Source: DATLWN01 sp964422615 (GTDB lineage Bacteria > Pseudomonadota > Zetaproteobacteria > Mariprofundales > Mariprofundaceae). From it: a stretch of DNA of 52,145 bases. This document shows positions 38,562 through 47,703 of the stretch, piece by piece. Where the stretch lies: the NCBI GenBank assembly GCA_964422615.1, contig CAYRBJ010000011.1, positions 1 to 52,145 of the forward strand, given 5' to 3'. Below the pieces are notes generated by a model, which saw only the letters and a program-made list of their open reading frames with translations, searched no databases and was not told the origin of the DNA. Both the position numbers and the translations under genes were made by a program. Each line of letters begins with the position of its first letter. Within the stretch, counting starts at the first letter, position 1.

Positions 38562-40507
38562 GACGACAGGCGTGTAAGCATCTGGCGCATGGCATCCATA
38601 TGCGTAGCCGCCTCTTCCCTGGCATCGTCCGATTCGCTGTCCCGGTCCACCCAGCTCAGGTGCATGGGATCGATCTCGTGCAGAAACGGCGACGGGCTGC
38701 ACGACTCGCCTGTGCCGAAACGGCGGCGCGTACGGCAGACGCTCAGGGTCAGACGGAAGCGGGCCCGCGTCATCGCCACGTACATCAGCCGACGCTCCTC
38801 CTCCATGCGCTGTTCCTCCAGCGCCATGCGGTGCGGAAAACTGCCGTCCTCCATGCCCACGACATAGACATGCGCGAATTCCAGGCCCTTGGCCGCATGC
38901 ACGGTCATCAGCCGAACCTGGTTGCCCGGATCCTCGTCCTTGTCCGACCACAGCTGCAGGCCCTGCAGGAAGGCATCCAACCTGCCGCCGGCCCCGGCAT
39001 GCCTGAGCCACCAGCGCTCGAGCTCCGCCACGTTGCCGAGCCGCCGCTCGCGCTCCTTCTCATCGTTAGCCGCGGCCTCGATCGCCGCCTTCAGACCCGT
39101 CATCGCCAGCAACTCTCCGAAGACCTCGTCGGCATTGCCGTGCAGGAAACGGTGCTCCAGATCGACAATCAGCCTCCCGAAGGCACGCAATGTCTCGACG
39201 CGCCCCCCCGGCAACTCGTCGTCGAGGCAGGCCTCCAAAAGTGAACAGCGCCGGGAATGCGCGAACTCGCCGAGCTCGCCCAGCGCCTTGTCGCCGATGC
39301 CGCGCCGCGGCCGGGAGATGGCGCGCATGAAGGCCATGTCGTCGCCAAAGTTGGCAATCAGGCGCAGATAGGCCAGCACGTCCTGGATCTCCGCCCGATC
39401 GAAGAACGACAAACCGCCGCTGACGTGATAGGGAATGCCGGCCTCGCGCAACGCCAGCTCCAGCGGCCGCGCCTGGTGCGAAGCGCGGTACAACACGCAG
39501 AAATCCCCCCAGTGCTCGGAGCCGGCGGCATGGCAGGCACGGATATCGGCGGCCACCCGCTCGCCCTCGTCCTCGGGGTTCGCGGATTCCCAGATGCGCA
39601 CCGGCTTGCCTTGGCCGATATTGGAACGCAACTGCTTTCCCAACCGGCCGCTGTTGTGGGCAATCAGGCTGTTGGCTGCCCCCAGCACATGGCCGGTGGA
39701 GCGGTAGTTCTCCTCCATGCGGATCACCGTCAGCCCCGGGTAGTCCTGGTCGAGCATGAACAGGTTGCGCACCTCCGCCCCGCGCCATCCGTAGATCGAC
39801 TGGTCGTCGTCGCCGACCACGGTCAGGTTTCCGTCGGACGGCACCAACAGGCGTACCAGCTCGTACTGCACGCGGCTGCTGTCCTGGTATTCGTCGATGA
39901 GGAAATGCCGGGCCCGCTCGCGCCAGAAACTCAGCACATCGTCGTGCTCGGACAGCAAACGGATCGGCAGCACCATCAGATCATCGAAGTCCACCGCGTT
40001 CATGCGTGCAAGCAGGGCATCGTAGCGCTCGCGTACGGCGGCGAGCGCCGCATCGCCGCTATCCATGCCGCTCTTGGCCGCCGAGATCCGGCGCAACATG
40101 ATCTTGACCTGTTCGCCATCGTTCGGCAGGGCCATGTCCTGTAGCACGCTGCGCAGCGCCGACGCCTGCTCGTTCTCGGCGAACACCGACAGGTTCGTCC
40201 GCCGGCCGACGCGATCGGCATGGTGCCGGATCATCTGCAGACCCAAGGCATGGAAGGTGCAGATGCGCAGTCCCTCAGCGCGCTCGCTGAGCCGCTTTTT
40301 CAGGCGCTCGCGCATCTCGCGCGCCGCCTTGTTGGTAAATGTCACCGCCGTCACCGCATCGGCCGGCACGTCGCGCTCAATCAGCGCGGCGATGCGCTCG
40401 GTGATCACGCGCGTCTTGCCGCTGCCGGCGCCGGCCAGCACCAGCAGCGGGCCCTTGCGGTGAAACACGGCGGCGTACTGGGCTTCGTTCAGGGAAGAGG
40501 TGCTCAT
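38558..40507 (-). CDS. rep: ATP-dependent DNA helicase Rep
   Basis: A 649-residue superfamily 1A helicase that moves 3' to 5' on DNA and clears replication forks. It starts MSTSSLNEAQYAAVFH, with Walker A AGAGSGKT, FTNKAAREM (motif Ia), the DEYQDSSR-type Walker B, VGDDDQSIYGWRGA (motif III), LEENYRSTG-like (MEENYRSTG) and VRLMTVHAAKGLEF (motif V), then VAMTRAR. The length and GDDDQSIYGWRGA place it with Rep rather than UvrD. The ATG at 40507 agrees with the family start. A near-perfect 20-base palindrome at 40514-40533 sits just upstream. Confidence 0.95.
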   Translation of the reverse strand: MSTSSLNEAQYAAVFHRKGPLLVLAGAGSGKTRVITERIAALIERDVPADAVTAVTFTNKAAREMRERLKKRLSERAEGLRICTFHALGLQMIRHHADRVGRRTNLSVFAENEQASALRSVLQDMALPNDGEQVKIMLRRISAAKSGMDSGDAALAAVRERYDALLARMNAVDFDDLMVLPIRLLSEHDDVLSFWRERARHFLIDEYQDSSRVQYELVRLLVPSDGNLTVVGDDDQSIYGWRGAEVRNLFMLDQDYPGLTVIRMEENYRSTGHVLGAANSLIAHNSGRLGKQLRSNIGQGKPVRIWESANPEDEGERVAADIRACHAAGSEHWGDFCVLYRASHQARPLELALREAGIPYHVSGGLSFFDRAEIQDVLAYLRLIANFGDDMAFMRAISRPRRGIGDKALGELGEFAHSRRCSLLEACLDDELPGGRVETLRAFGRLIVDLEHRFLHGNADEVFGELLAMTGLKAAIEAAANDEKERERRLGNVAELERWWLRHAGAGGRLDAFLQGLQLWSDKDEDPGNQVRLMTVHAAKGLEFAHVYVVGMEDGSFPHRMALEEQRMEEERRLMYVAMTRARFRLTLSVCRTRRRFGTGESCSPSPFLHEIDPMHLSWVDRDSESDDAREEAATHMDAMRQMLTRLSS

Positions 40508-40513
40508 TGGGGT

Positions 40514-40533
40514 GGCTAAGGCTAGCCTCAGCC
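40514..40533. promoter_or_regulatory. imperfect palindrome upstream of rep
   Basis: GGCTAAGGCTAGCCTCAGCC reads nearly the same on both strands (one mismatch pair). It is centred about 17 bases upstream of the rep start, so it lies in the leader and may fold in the mRNA or be an operator. Confidence 0.3.
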
Positions 40534-40630
40534 CCGGCACAGGCAACAGGCAATCCCGGACAGGCGGGCATTGAGCCGGCCGCGGCGAGTTGCTACATTG
40601 AACTGCCATGCGTATCCGGAGGGAATACCG

Positions 40631-41989
40631 ATGACCAGCTATCCAGCCCATGCCTTCCGCGAATACGATGTCCGGGGCATCGCCGGCGACGACATCACGG
40701 CCGAGCTCGCCCATAGCCTCGGCATGGCCTATGCCACGATGCTGCCGGAGGCCAACGGACAGCCGGTCGTCGTCGGGCGTGACGTGCGTCTGACCGGCCC
40801 CGAGTTGCAGCATGCACTGATCAACGGACTAAACGCCGCCGGCATCGATGTCATCGACATCGGCATGGTGCCGACACCCTTGTGTTACTTCGGCGTGTTC
40901 CATCTCGATGCCGCCGGCTGCATTATGGTCACCGCCAGCCACAACCCGGGTGAATACAACGGCTTCAAGATGATGCTCGGGCGCGAAAGCATGCACGGCG
41001 AGCAGATCCGTACCCTGTACGAGCGCATGCATACGCATATCCAGCCTGCGATCACGGCAGGCACCCATGTCGAGATGAACCTGCTGCCCGCCTATCACGA
41101 ACAGTTGGCCCACGACATCACTCTGGCCCGGCCGCTAAAGGTCGTCATCGACGCCGGCAACGGTCCGTCCGGCATCGTCGCAGCCCCGCTGTTCCGAGAT
41201 CTGGGCTGCGAGGTCACGGAGCTGCACTGTGAACCGGATGGCCGTTTCCCGAACCATCATCCGGACCCGACGGTGGAGGAGAACATGCAAGAGCTGGCGG
41301 CGACCGTGCGTGAACAAGGCGCCGATCTCGGCATGGGCTTCGATGGCGATGGCGACCGCCTCGGTATCGTCGACGAGCACGGGCGCATCATCTGGGGCGA
41401 CATGCTGTTGCTGCTGCTATCCCGCCACCTTTTGCGCGCGCATCCGGGCGCGACCATCATCTCAGAGGTCAAGTGCTCGCAGCACATGTACGACGACATC
41501 GCCACCCACGGTGGCAACGGCATCATGTGGCGCACCGGCCACTCGCCGATCAAGGCCAAGATGCGGGAGACCGGCGCCCTGCTCGCGGGCGAGATGAGCG
41601 GCCATATCTTCTTCGCCGACCGCTACTATGGTTTCGACGACGCCGTGTACGCCGGCGCCCGCATCATGGAGATGCTGGCCGCCCAGGAGCGCCCGCTATC
41701 CGCGCTGCTGGCCGAGGTGCCGCAGTCCGTGACCACCCCCGAGATTCGCGTCGACTGCCCCGATGCCCGCAAGTTCGCGCTGGTCGAGGAGGCCAAGGCG
41801 CATTTCCGGGAACTGGGCTACGAGATCATCGACGTGGACGGCATGCGCCTGAAGTTTGCCGACGGCTGGGGCCTGCTGCGCGCCTCCAACACCCAGCCCA
41901 GCCTGGTGCTTCGCTTTGAGGCCCCGAGCGAGGTGCGCCTGGCCGAGATGCGTGCGCTGGTCGAGGGCTGGCTGCACGACAACTGCTGA
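40631..41989 (+). CDS. phosphomannomutase/phosphoglucomutase
   Basis: A 452-residue alpha-D-phosphohexomutase similar to AlgC/ManB. Its four domains show FREYDVRG at the start, the phosphoserine loop TASHNPGEYNG with Ser103, the metal loop GFDGDGDRLG, the sugar loop GEMSGHIFF and the C-terminal phosphate loop RASNTQPSLVLRFEA. It interconverts mannose or glucose 6- and 1-phosphates for surface polysaccharide and nucleotide-sugar synthesis. GGAGGGA precedes the ATG at 40631. It is divergent from rep. Confidence 0.93.
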   Translation: MTSYPAHAFREYDVRGIAGDDITAELAHSLGMAYATMLPEANGQPVVVGRDVRLTGPELQHALINGLNAAGIDVIDIGMVPTPLCYFGVFHLDAAGCIMVTASHNPGEYNGFKMMLGRESMHGEQIRTLYERMHTHIQPAITAGTHVEMNLLPAYHEQLAHDITLARPLKVVIDAGNGPSGIVAAPLFRDLGCEVTELHCEPDGRFPNHHPDPTVEENMQELAATVREQGADLGMGFDGDGDRLGIVDEHGRIIWGDMLLLLLSRHLLRAHPGATIISEVKCSQHMYDDIATHGGNGIMWRTGHSPIKAKMRETGALLAGEMSGHIFFADRYYGFDDAVYAGARIMEMLAAQERPLSALLAEVPQSVTTPEIRVDCPDARKFALVEEAKAHFRELGYEIIDVDGMRLKFADGWGLLRASNTQPSLVLRFEAPSEVRLAEMRALVEGWLHDNC

Positions 41990-42068
41990 GCATGCCAGTG
42001 CCGAGGTGGCCATGCCCGACATGTGCCGTGTATAGTCCGGGCGATCCCCGCATGCTGGAAGGGATGGT

Positions 42069-42497
42069 ATGAGCACCAGGGAAGACGACGCACCACGAAC
42101 CAAGAGCTACGTCGAGGAAGCATCCTGCGCCATGGTGTACTACGCGGCCGAGCGCACGCTGATGGCCTGGATACGCGTGGCGCTGGGGATGATGGCGCTG
42201 GGCTTCGTCATCGACCGCTTCGGGCTGGTACTGCGCCTGATGCCGCAGGCGGCCCAATCCGGGCATGCGATCCACTCCCCCACCACCTATTCGTTCTGGA
42301 CCGGCACCGTGCTGGTGCTCGGCGGCTCGGTCACGGCCATCGTCGCCGCCATCCGCTACACCGGACTGGAGCGGCGCTTCAAGCGCGATGGCTGCGGTGC
42401 GCCGGGGCATGGCCTGCCACTCGGTGTGTTCTTCACGCTGTTCGTCGCCTTCATCGGCGTGGCGATCAGCATTTTCCTGACGACAGTGAGATACTAA
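42069..42497 (+). CDS. DUF202 (YidH-like) membrane protein
   Basis: A 142-residue protein with three membrane helices (about residues 32-52, 75-98 and 118-138). The family mark YYAAERTLMAWIRVALGMMALGF stands before the first helix. The role is unknown. The gene starts 79 bases after the mutase stop, and its end abuts the IS30 remnant. Confidence 0.85.
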   Translation: MSTREDDAPRTKSYVEEASCAMVYYAAERTLMAWIRVALGMMALGFVIDRFGLVLRLMPQAAQSGHAIHSPTTYSFWTGTVLVLGGSVTAIVAAIRYTGLERRFKRDGCGAPGHGLPLGVFFTLFVAFIGVAISIFLTTVRY

Positions 42498-42563
42498 TTC
42501 CGACGGTGATCTCAACCGATCGACGCAACACTTTATCTAGACTGACTGGATGGAGTGTTGGCC

Positions 42564-42750
42564 ATGAAGCAAAGGCGTCGGATTTATGATTCAGCAGAGC
42601 AAAGGGCCGAGATCTGGGAGCACTGGAAGCGGGAAGACTCGGTAAAGTCGATCGGTCGACTCTTTGACCAGGGCTCATCCTCGATCTTCGCCGTGCTGGC
42701 CCCAACGGGTGGCATACGTCCTACACCGAGCCCAAGGGCACTTTCACGTT
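42564..42750 (+). pseudogene. IS30-family transposase 5' fragment
   Basis: The first 55 or so codons after ATG 42564 match the start of IS30-type transposases: KQRRRIYDSAEQRAEIWEHWKRE, SIGRLFDQGSSSIFAVL and PTGGIRP. After that the frame turns to unrelated text, and no DDE domain follows. The element end is suggested by CAACACT at 42526-42532 and AGTGTTG at 42554-42560 just before the gene. This is a truncated, dead insertion with no second end visible. Confidence 0.75.
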
Positions 42751-42864
42751 CTTGTTGCTATGCCCGGGTAGGCGATGCCACCCACCTCGATCCACGGGGA
42801 AACTACAACAGCCGGACGCGCAATACAGTCGGCAGCGAGGCTGTGTAAAATCGCAGATATTTTC

Positions 42865-42963
42865 TTATGCTTTTCTCTTGGTATCCCTGGCCGCACACTT
42901 GAGAAAGAATACAAACGGGACAGCGAGCGCAAAAAAGAATAAAGCTGCTTCAAAATACAACAT
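42865..42963 (-). CDS. 32-residue single-helix membrane protein
   Basis: An ORF of 32 codons starts at an ATG placed seven bases after GAGGAGG on the minus strand. The peptide begins MLYFEAALFFFALAVPFVFF and ends in a basic tail KCAARDTKRKA, a classic single membrane helix with its C-terminus in the cytoplasm. The strong ribosome-binding site and the composition argue that it is real. I do not recognise a family. Direct repeats at 43042-43083 lie 80-120 bases upstream. Confidence 0.55.
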   Translation of the reverse strand: MLYFEAALFFFALAVPFVFFLKCAARDTKRKA

Positions 42964-43297
42964 GAATGCCTCCTCTTGATCAGTATTAGCAGGCGTTGAA
43001 TTTAGTCTGATATGAAAAAAATTACACCTTTCTAGCTGTGTGTTTAAAGGACAAAACTCATACTATCTATGGGTTTAAAGGACTAACCTAGCCAACCCTT
43101 ACTGTTGAAACCGGCCGCTGATTATGGTCCGAAAGTGGCCGAAGGCAGACGTTTAGGCTACCTGCCCAGATTCATCCCGTTTGGGACGCCATACAGGATG
43201 CGAACTTATCCGTGAATAAAACGTCCGTAGCCTTACCGGCCATCATACATTGGCTAGGCAGCCAGGCCCGGAGATGACCGTGCCCTGGCGTCATGCT
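42964..43297. other. AT-rich intergenic region, no gene seen
   Basis: This gap of 334 bases lies between the 32-residue gene start and the FMN reductase stop, both on the minus strand. It holds the direct repeat at 43042-43083 and, at 43120-43155, a minus-strand stretch resembling the repeat at 2050-2122. No coding frame has a ribosome-binding site. Confidence 0.55.
43042..43083. promoter_or_regulatory. direct repeat GTTTAAAGGAC, possible operator
   Basis: Two identical 11-base copies at 43042-43052 and 43073-43083 are 31 bases apart, about three helical turns. They lie upstream of the small minus-strand membrane-protein gene. Such spacing suits a factor bound on one face of the helix. Confidence 0.4.
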
Positions 43298-43855
43298 TTA
43301 GTGCGATACATGGGTTTCGACCCAACGGGCGAACGCCTCCATGAACTTGGCGATGAAGTCGCGGGTGTTGTCGCTCGCCAGATTCCCCGCATCGTCAAAC
43401 AGGTTGGCCGCACCGCCAACGTAGGCCTCTGGCTGCTGCATCGTCGGCATATTCAGAAACACCAGCGACTGGCGCAGGTGATGGTTGGCGCCGAAACCGC
43501 CGATGGCACCCGGCGTTACGGTCATCACCGCGGCAGGCTTGCCGTTCCAGATACTCTTGCCATACGGACGCGAACCCACATCGATGGCGTTCTTCAGCAC
43601 CGCCGGCACGGAGCGGTTGTACTCGGGCGTGACGAACAATACGCCATCGAACCCCTGCATGCGCTCGCGAAACGCCGTCCATTCCGCGGGCGGGTTACCC
43701 TCGTCGCCATCCTGGTTGTACAGCGGGAGTTGACCGATCTCCACAATTTCGCAATCGAGGTTGGAGGGTGCGAGGGACATCAGCGCCTTCGCCATCTTCA
43801 GGTTAAACGACTGCGCCCGCAGGCTGCCAACAATCACTGCAATCCTTCTGGCCAC
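43298..43855 (-). CDS. NADPH-dependent FMN reductase
   Basis: A 185-residue flavodoxin-like reductase of the ChrR/YieF (NADPH-dependent FMN reductase) family. GSLRAQSFNLKMAKAL (FMN phosphate loop) begins at about residue 10. FVTPEYNRSVPAVLKNAIDVGSRP and the P-G-A-I-GG-F-GA segment contact the flavin. It reduces quinones or metal oxyanions such as chromate in related proteins. The start is a GTG at 43855 with GGGAGGAA seven bases upstream. Confidence 0.9.
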   Translation of the reverse strand: MARRIAVIVGSLRAQSFNLKMAKALMSLAPSNLDCEIVEIGQLPLYNQDGDEGNPPAEWTAFRERMQGFDGVLFVTPEYNRSVPAVLKNAIDVGSRPYGKSIWNGKPAAVMTVTPGAIGGFGANHHLRQSLVFLNMPTMQQPEAYVGGAANLFDDAGNLASDNTRDFIAKFMEAFARWVETHVSH

Positions 43856-44078
43856 GATGCTTCCTCCCTATGCGGATATCCATCAATCAAAAAGAACCCC
43901 GTTTCTACTCGCGCAATCCGCCGATGCAAGTGTTTCTCGATGATCGGACGACGCGGCAAATGCTCTTGTCCGGCCATGACAGAGCGTATACCTTCAGACG
44001 CGACAGGGCGTGCGTTGTGCATGGCGGAAAGGAAACGGAATTGCTCGAAAGCAGGGCTTGAAGAGGAGGTCCGGAACG

Positions 44079-44933
44079 ATGAAAAGGCTGATGCCATGGA
44101 TGGTTGCCTTATTGAGCCTGTGTGCGGCGGCCTCCCCCGCCATGGCCGCGACGAGCCAGGCTGCGAGCGACGAGCAGCAGGCGGCGATTCAGACTACGGA
44201 TCAGAAGGCAAACCAAAAGGCGCTGGATGCACTCAGCCAGGCGGCGCAGAACGGCGATGCCACCGCCCAGTACAAGCTGGGGCTGCGCTATGCCAGTGGT
44301 CAGGGCGTGAAGCAGGACTATACCCAAGCGGTCGACTGGTACACCAAGGCCGCCCAACAGGGAAATGTGAGCGCCGAGTACAGCCTTGGACTGCTCTATG
44401 CCACCGGCCAAGGCGTGAAGAAGGACCATCGCCTGGCTGTCCAGTGGTACCGCAAGGCCGCCGAACAGGGGCAAGCGGAGGCGCAATACAACCTGGGGCT
44501 GCTCTACGCCAAGGGTCAGGGTGTGAGGCAGAGCTATGCCAGGGCCGCCCGATGGTACCGCAAAGCCGCCGAGCAGAACGAATCCCGGGCGCAGGTCAAC
44601 CTGGGTATCCTCTATTCCGACGGCCGAGGCGTGAGAAGGGATTATCATCAGGCTGAGCAGTGGCTGCTGAAGGCCGCGGACCAGGGCAATGCCAATGGCA
44701 TGTCCAGCCTCGGTATCCTGTACGAACTTGGCCTTGGTGTGCCGCGAAGCCATATCACCGCCTATGCGCTGTACATGCTGGCGGTCGCCCACGGCGCCTC
44801 CAAGGACGCGGTGTTTTACCGCAATCTTCTGCGCGCCCACATCACCAGGGCCAACCGCGCCAGGGCGAAAAGGCTGATGCACCAGATGCAGCAGGCCAAG
44901 AGCGTATCGGCGATACTCAAGCCGTCCAAGTAG
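44079..44933 (+). CDS. secreted Sel1-repeat protein
   Basis: A 284-residue protein with a signal peptide (MKRLMPWMVALLSLCAAASPAMA) followed by about five Sel1-like 36-residue repeats of the form A(Q/E)YxLGLLYA.GQGV..D...AV.WY.KAA.QG. A sixth, looser repeat and a basic helical tail close it. Sel1 repeats form helical solenoids that hold other proteins. It is probably periplasmic. The ATG at 44079 follows GAGGAGG, which fixes the start. It is divergent from the FMN reductase. Confidence 0.88.
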   Translation: MKRLMPWMVALLSLCAAASPAMAATSQAASDEQQAAIQTTDQKANQKALDALSQAAQNGDATAQYKLGLRYASGQGVKQDYTQAVDWYTKAAQQGNVSAEYSLGLLYATGQGVKKDHRLAVQWYRKAAEQGQAEAQYNLGLLYAKGQGVRQSYARAARWYRKAAEQNESRAQVNLGILYSDGRGVRRDYHQAEQWLLKAADQGNANGMSSLGILYELGLGVPRSHITAYALYMLAVAHGASKDAVFYRNLLRAHITRANRARAKRLMHQMQQAKSVSAILKPSK

Positions 44934-44989
44934 GGCCACGGGGATCCGCGACGTCAGTATCTCTGCCTGTCCGGGTAAAAGGACTCAGC

Positions 44990-45019
44990 GCCCTTTATTC
45001 CTACACTAAGGAAAAGGGC
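44990..45019. terminator. imperfect hairpin between convergent genes
   Basis: GCCCTTT...TTCCT pairs imperfectly with AGGAA...AAGGGC. It lies between the Sel1-repeat gene and the convergent GlsB-like gene. No T-tract follows. Confidence 0.3.
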
Positions 45020-45077
45020 CGCATCCCCTGTTCCCAAAATATTTGTCGGGCTAATTTTCTTGTTAGCTGCTATTGCG

Positions 45078-45329
45078 CTAGGCCTTCTTAACCAAACCAA
45101 TGATAAACAGCAAAAGAATGGCGCCAACAGTGGCTGTAATGATAGAGCCGATTAACCCGCCTGCCGTTAAGCCTAGCAAGCTGAATACAAAACCACCCAA
45201 TACAGCACCAACTACGCCAACAATGATATTACCTATGACGCCAAATCCTCTTCCTTTCATTACGTTGCCGGCAAGCCAGCCGGCTAGCGCGCCAATTGCC
45301 AAAAATATTATCAAGCTGTTGATATCCAT
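45078..45329 (-). CDS. GlsB/YeaQ/YmgE-family membrane protein
   Basis: An 83-residue protein with three glycine-rich membrane helices. It shows LAIGALAGWLAGNVMKGRGFGVIGNIIVGVVGAVLGGF, the hallmark of the transglycosylase-associated GlsB/YeaQ family linked to envelope stress. The gene and its upstream neighbour are notably AT-rich compared with the surroundings. It lies 12 bases behind the DUF3185 gene on the same strand, so the two form an operon. Confidence 0.93.
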   Translation of the reverse strand: MDINSLIIFLAIGALAGWLAGNVMKGRGFGVIGNIIVGVVGAVLGGFVFSLLGLTAGGLIGSIITATVGAILLLFIIGLVKKA

Positions 45330-45341
45330 GATGTGTCCCGT

Positions 45342-45557
45342 TTAATTTTTAATAAAAAGGAATATGCCGACAACAAAACTGACAGCGCCAGTAATGTAGA
45401 AAGTCATCACCTGATCTGTATCTGAACCTGTAACAGCTTGTGATATTTGCGATCCGACAGAACCAGATAATTGATACCCCCATATTGCAAGGCCAATTCC
45501 TATAACTACCAGGACAATTCCGATAATTTTCATTGCAGTTCCTGAACCCATTGCCAT
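45342..45557 (-). CDS. DUF3185 membrane protein
   Basis: A 71-residue protein with two membrane helices. The segment YQLSGSVGSQISQAVTGSDTDQ between them is the DUF3185 signature, and the protein ends ...GIFLFIKN. The start is taken as the ATG at 45557 with GGAG eight bases upstream; an internal ATG 24 bases later is possible. A perfect hairpin lies in its leader, and the -10 TATAAT at 45614-45619 (minus) likely drives it together with the GlsB-like gene. Confidence 0.85.
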   Translation of the reverse strand: MAMGSGTAMKIIGIVLVVIGIGLAIWGYQLSGSVGSQISQAVTGSDTDQVMTFYITGAVSFVVGIFLFIKN

Positions 45558-45567
45558 GTCGAACTCC

Positions 45568-45619
45568 TACAGCTGAAAGAGATGAAATCTCTTTAGAATT
45601 ACAGCTGATATATATTATA
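45568..45619 (-). promoter_or_regulatory. promoter and leader hairpin of DUF3185-glsB
   Basis: On the minus strand, TATAAT (45614-45619) is a perfect -10 in AT-rich DNA. Downstream, AAAGAGAT (45576-45583) and ATCTCTTT (45587-45594) form a perfect eight-pair inverted repeat with a three-base centre, flanked by direct repeats TACAGCTGA at 45568-45576 and 45600-45608. The hairpin ends just before the ribosome-binding site. Confidence 0.5.
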
Positions 45620-45699
45620 CACCACCATGGTAAATATTCTGGTTGATCGACTGCTTATGGCCGTTCCAGGGCATGACTTCTTCCGCCAAAGCGCAGTAG

Positions 45700-47703
45700 T
45701 CAGTCGACGGCCTCGGCCACCGGGCGCCAGAACTCGATCATGCGCTCACTGACGGCATCACCGCAGCCGCCCAGCTGGCCCTGCCGGATCAAGGCGGCAT
45801 CGCGTACGACGTCCAGCAGGCGGAACCCCGCCTCACCACTCTGGCGCACGCCGACGATGTCACCGGAACCGCGCAGCTGCATATCCGCTTCCGCCAATGC
45901 CAAACCGTCGTGCAGTGAGACCATGCGCCCGAGGCGCTGGATCGCCGTTGGCGAAGCCTCGGATGACGCCAGCAGCATGCAGTAGCCCTGCGCATCGGAG
46001 CGTCCGACGCGGCCCCTGAGCTGGTGCAGCTGCGCCAGGCCGTAACGATCGGCCTGCTCGATGACGATCAATCTGGCCTCGGGCACGTTGACACCGACCT
46101 CGACCACCGTCGTCGACACCAGGATGCGGCAATCACCACCGGCGAAGGCATCGAGCACCGCATGCTTGTCGGCGGATTTCATGCGCCCGTGCAGTCCCTG
46201 CACCCCGTCGCGCGGGAAGGCCACCGCCAGCTCCTCGGCCCGCTGTACCACCGAGGCGCCATCCTCGTCCTCGTCGATGCGCGGCACGATCCAGTAGATG
46301 CGCGCACCCTGATCCAGCAGGCGGCGCATGCCCTGATACAGCTTCGCCAGCGATTTGGCGGAGAGCACCCGCGTCTGTACCGGCTTGCGCCCGGGCGGAA
46401 GGCCGCGCATGACGCTCAGGTCCATGTCGCCGTACAGCGCCAGCGCCAGCGTGCGCGGGATCGGCGTGGCTGTCATGGCCAGCAGATGCACCGCTTCACC
46501 GCGCTCGGCCAGCTCCCAGCGCTGGCGCACGCCGAAGCGGTGCTGCTCGTCGACCATGGCCAGGCCGAGCCTGGCGAAGCGCACGTCCTCGGAGATCAGC
46601 GCGTGTGTGCCGACGATGACGGGCAGCTCCCCTTCGCCCAAGGCCCGGATCACCGCCTTGCGGTTCTTTGCGCCGATGCCGGCGGTCAACAGCCCAACCT
46701 CAACGTCCACGGGCCTCAGTAGCTCGGCCAGCGTCTCGGCATGCTGGCGCGCCAGCACCTCGGTCGGCGCCATCAGCGCCGCCTGGTAGCCGTGGCCAAC
46801 GGCATGCATGGCCGCCAACGCCGCCACCGCCGTCTTGCCGGCCCCGACATCGCCCTGCAGCAGCCGGTGCATACGCCGTCCCGAATCGAGATCGCCCGCG
46901 ATGTCGTGGCATGCCATCTTCTGGGCCTCGGTCAGCGACCAGGGTAAGCGATCGTGCAGCTGATGCACCAGGTCGGTGGCAGGAAGCCGCGGCGCCGGCA
47001 CCCCGGCCTGGCGTTTCTTGCGCTCCATCAGGACCAGATACACCTGCAGCTCCTCCAGTCGCAGGCGGGCGATGGCCCGATGCAAGTCGGGATCATGGAT
47101 GCCCTGGTCGCCGGGCCGATGCACCTGTCGCAAGGCCCGCCCCAGCGGCGGATGGGTTGCGAGATGGGCGTCCAGCGGACTGGCGACATCCGGCAGACGG
47201 ACCAGGGCACCCTCGATCCACTGGCCGATGCGGACGCTGGCGATGCCGGCAATGCTGCCATAGACCGGACGCCAACCCGGCACGAAGCGGGTGGCAGGCA
47301 CCCATTCCGGGTGCGTCATCTGCCACTGCCCACGCCAGCGCTCGGCACGGCCGCGCACCGAGATGCGCGATCCCTCCGTCAGACGCGCATCCCTCAGCAT
47401 GTAGGGGGAATGGAAGAAGCTCAGGCGTAGCGTCTGCAGCCCCTTATCCTCGAGGGTCAACAGCACCTGAGCCCGGCGGCCGATGCCGCGGGCTTCACGG
47501 CTCACGACACGTCCGCTGATGCGCGCCACCTCGCCTTCACGCAATTCCCGCACCAGCCTGACCTGCCGGTCGTCGACATAATCGCGCGGCAGGTGCAGCA
47601 GCAGATCGCCGACAAAGCGGACGCCGCGCGCCGCCAAGCGCCGGCTGAGGGCCTCACCGATGCCCGGCAGCGTATCCACGGGCTGCAACAGATGCGTATA
47701 CAT
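45700..47703 (-). CDS. recG: ATP-dependent DNA helicase RecG
   Basis: A 667-residue helicase that reverses stalled forks and moves branched DNA. The N-terminal wedge with an OB fold (RISGRVVSREARGIGRRAQVLLTLED) is followed by Walker A QGDVGAGKT, MAPTEVLARQH (Ia), the DEQHRFG Walker B, MTATPIPRT (III), STTVVEVGVNVPEA (V) and QLRGRVGRSDAQGYC (VI). I use the ATG at 47703 (MYTHLLQPVDTLPGIG). A TTG 36 bases upstream is possible. Confidence 0.97.
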   Translation of the reverse strand: MYTHLLQPVDTLPGIGEALSRRLAARGVRFVGDLLLHLPRDYVDDRQVRLVRELREGEVARISGRVVSREARGIGRRAQVLLTLEDKGLQTLRLSFFHSPYMLRDARLTEGSRISVRGRAERWRGQWQMTHPEWVPATRFVPGWRPVYGSIAGIASVRIGQWIEGALVRLPDVASPLDAHLATHPPLGRALRQVHRPGDQGIHDPDLHRAIARLRLEELQVYLVLMERKKRQAGVPAPRLPATDLVHQLHDRLPWSLTEAQKMACHDIAGDLDSGRRMHRLLQGDVGAGKTAVAALAAMHAVGHGYQAALMAPTEVLARQHAETLAELLRPVDVEVGLLTAGIGAKNRKAVIRALGEGELPVIVGTHALISEDVRFARLGLAMVDEQHRFGVRQRWELAERGEAVHLLAMTATPIPRTLALALYGDMDLSVMRGLPPGRKPVQTRVLSAKSLAKLYQGMRRLLDQGARIYWIVPRIDEDEDGASVVQRAEELAVAFPRDGVQGLHGRMKSADKHAVLDAFAGGDCRILVSTTVVEVGVNVPEARLIVIEQADRYGLAQLHQLRGRVGRSDAQGYCMLLASSEASPTAIQRLGRMVSLHDGLALAEADMQLRGSGDIVGVRQSGEAGFRLLDVVRDAALIRQGQLGGCGDAVSERMIEFWRPVAEAVD

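Noticed and set aside
43870..44061. 63-codon frame before the Sel1-repeat gene
   Set aside because: No ribosome-binding site or domain, and it lies in the promoter space between two divergent genes.
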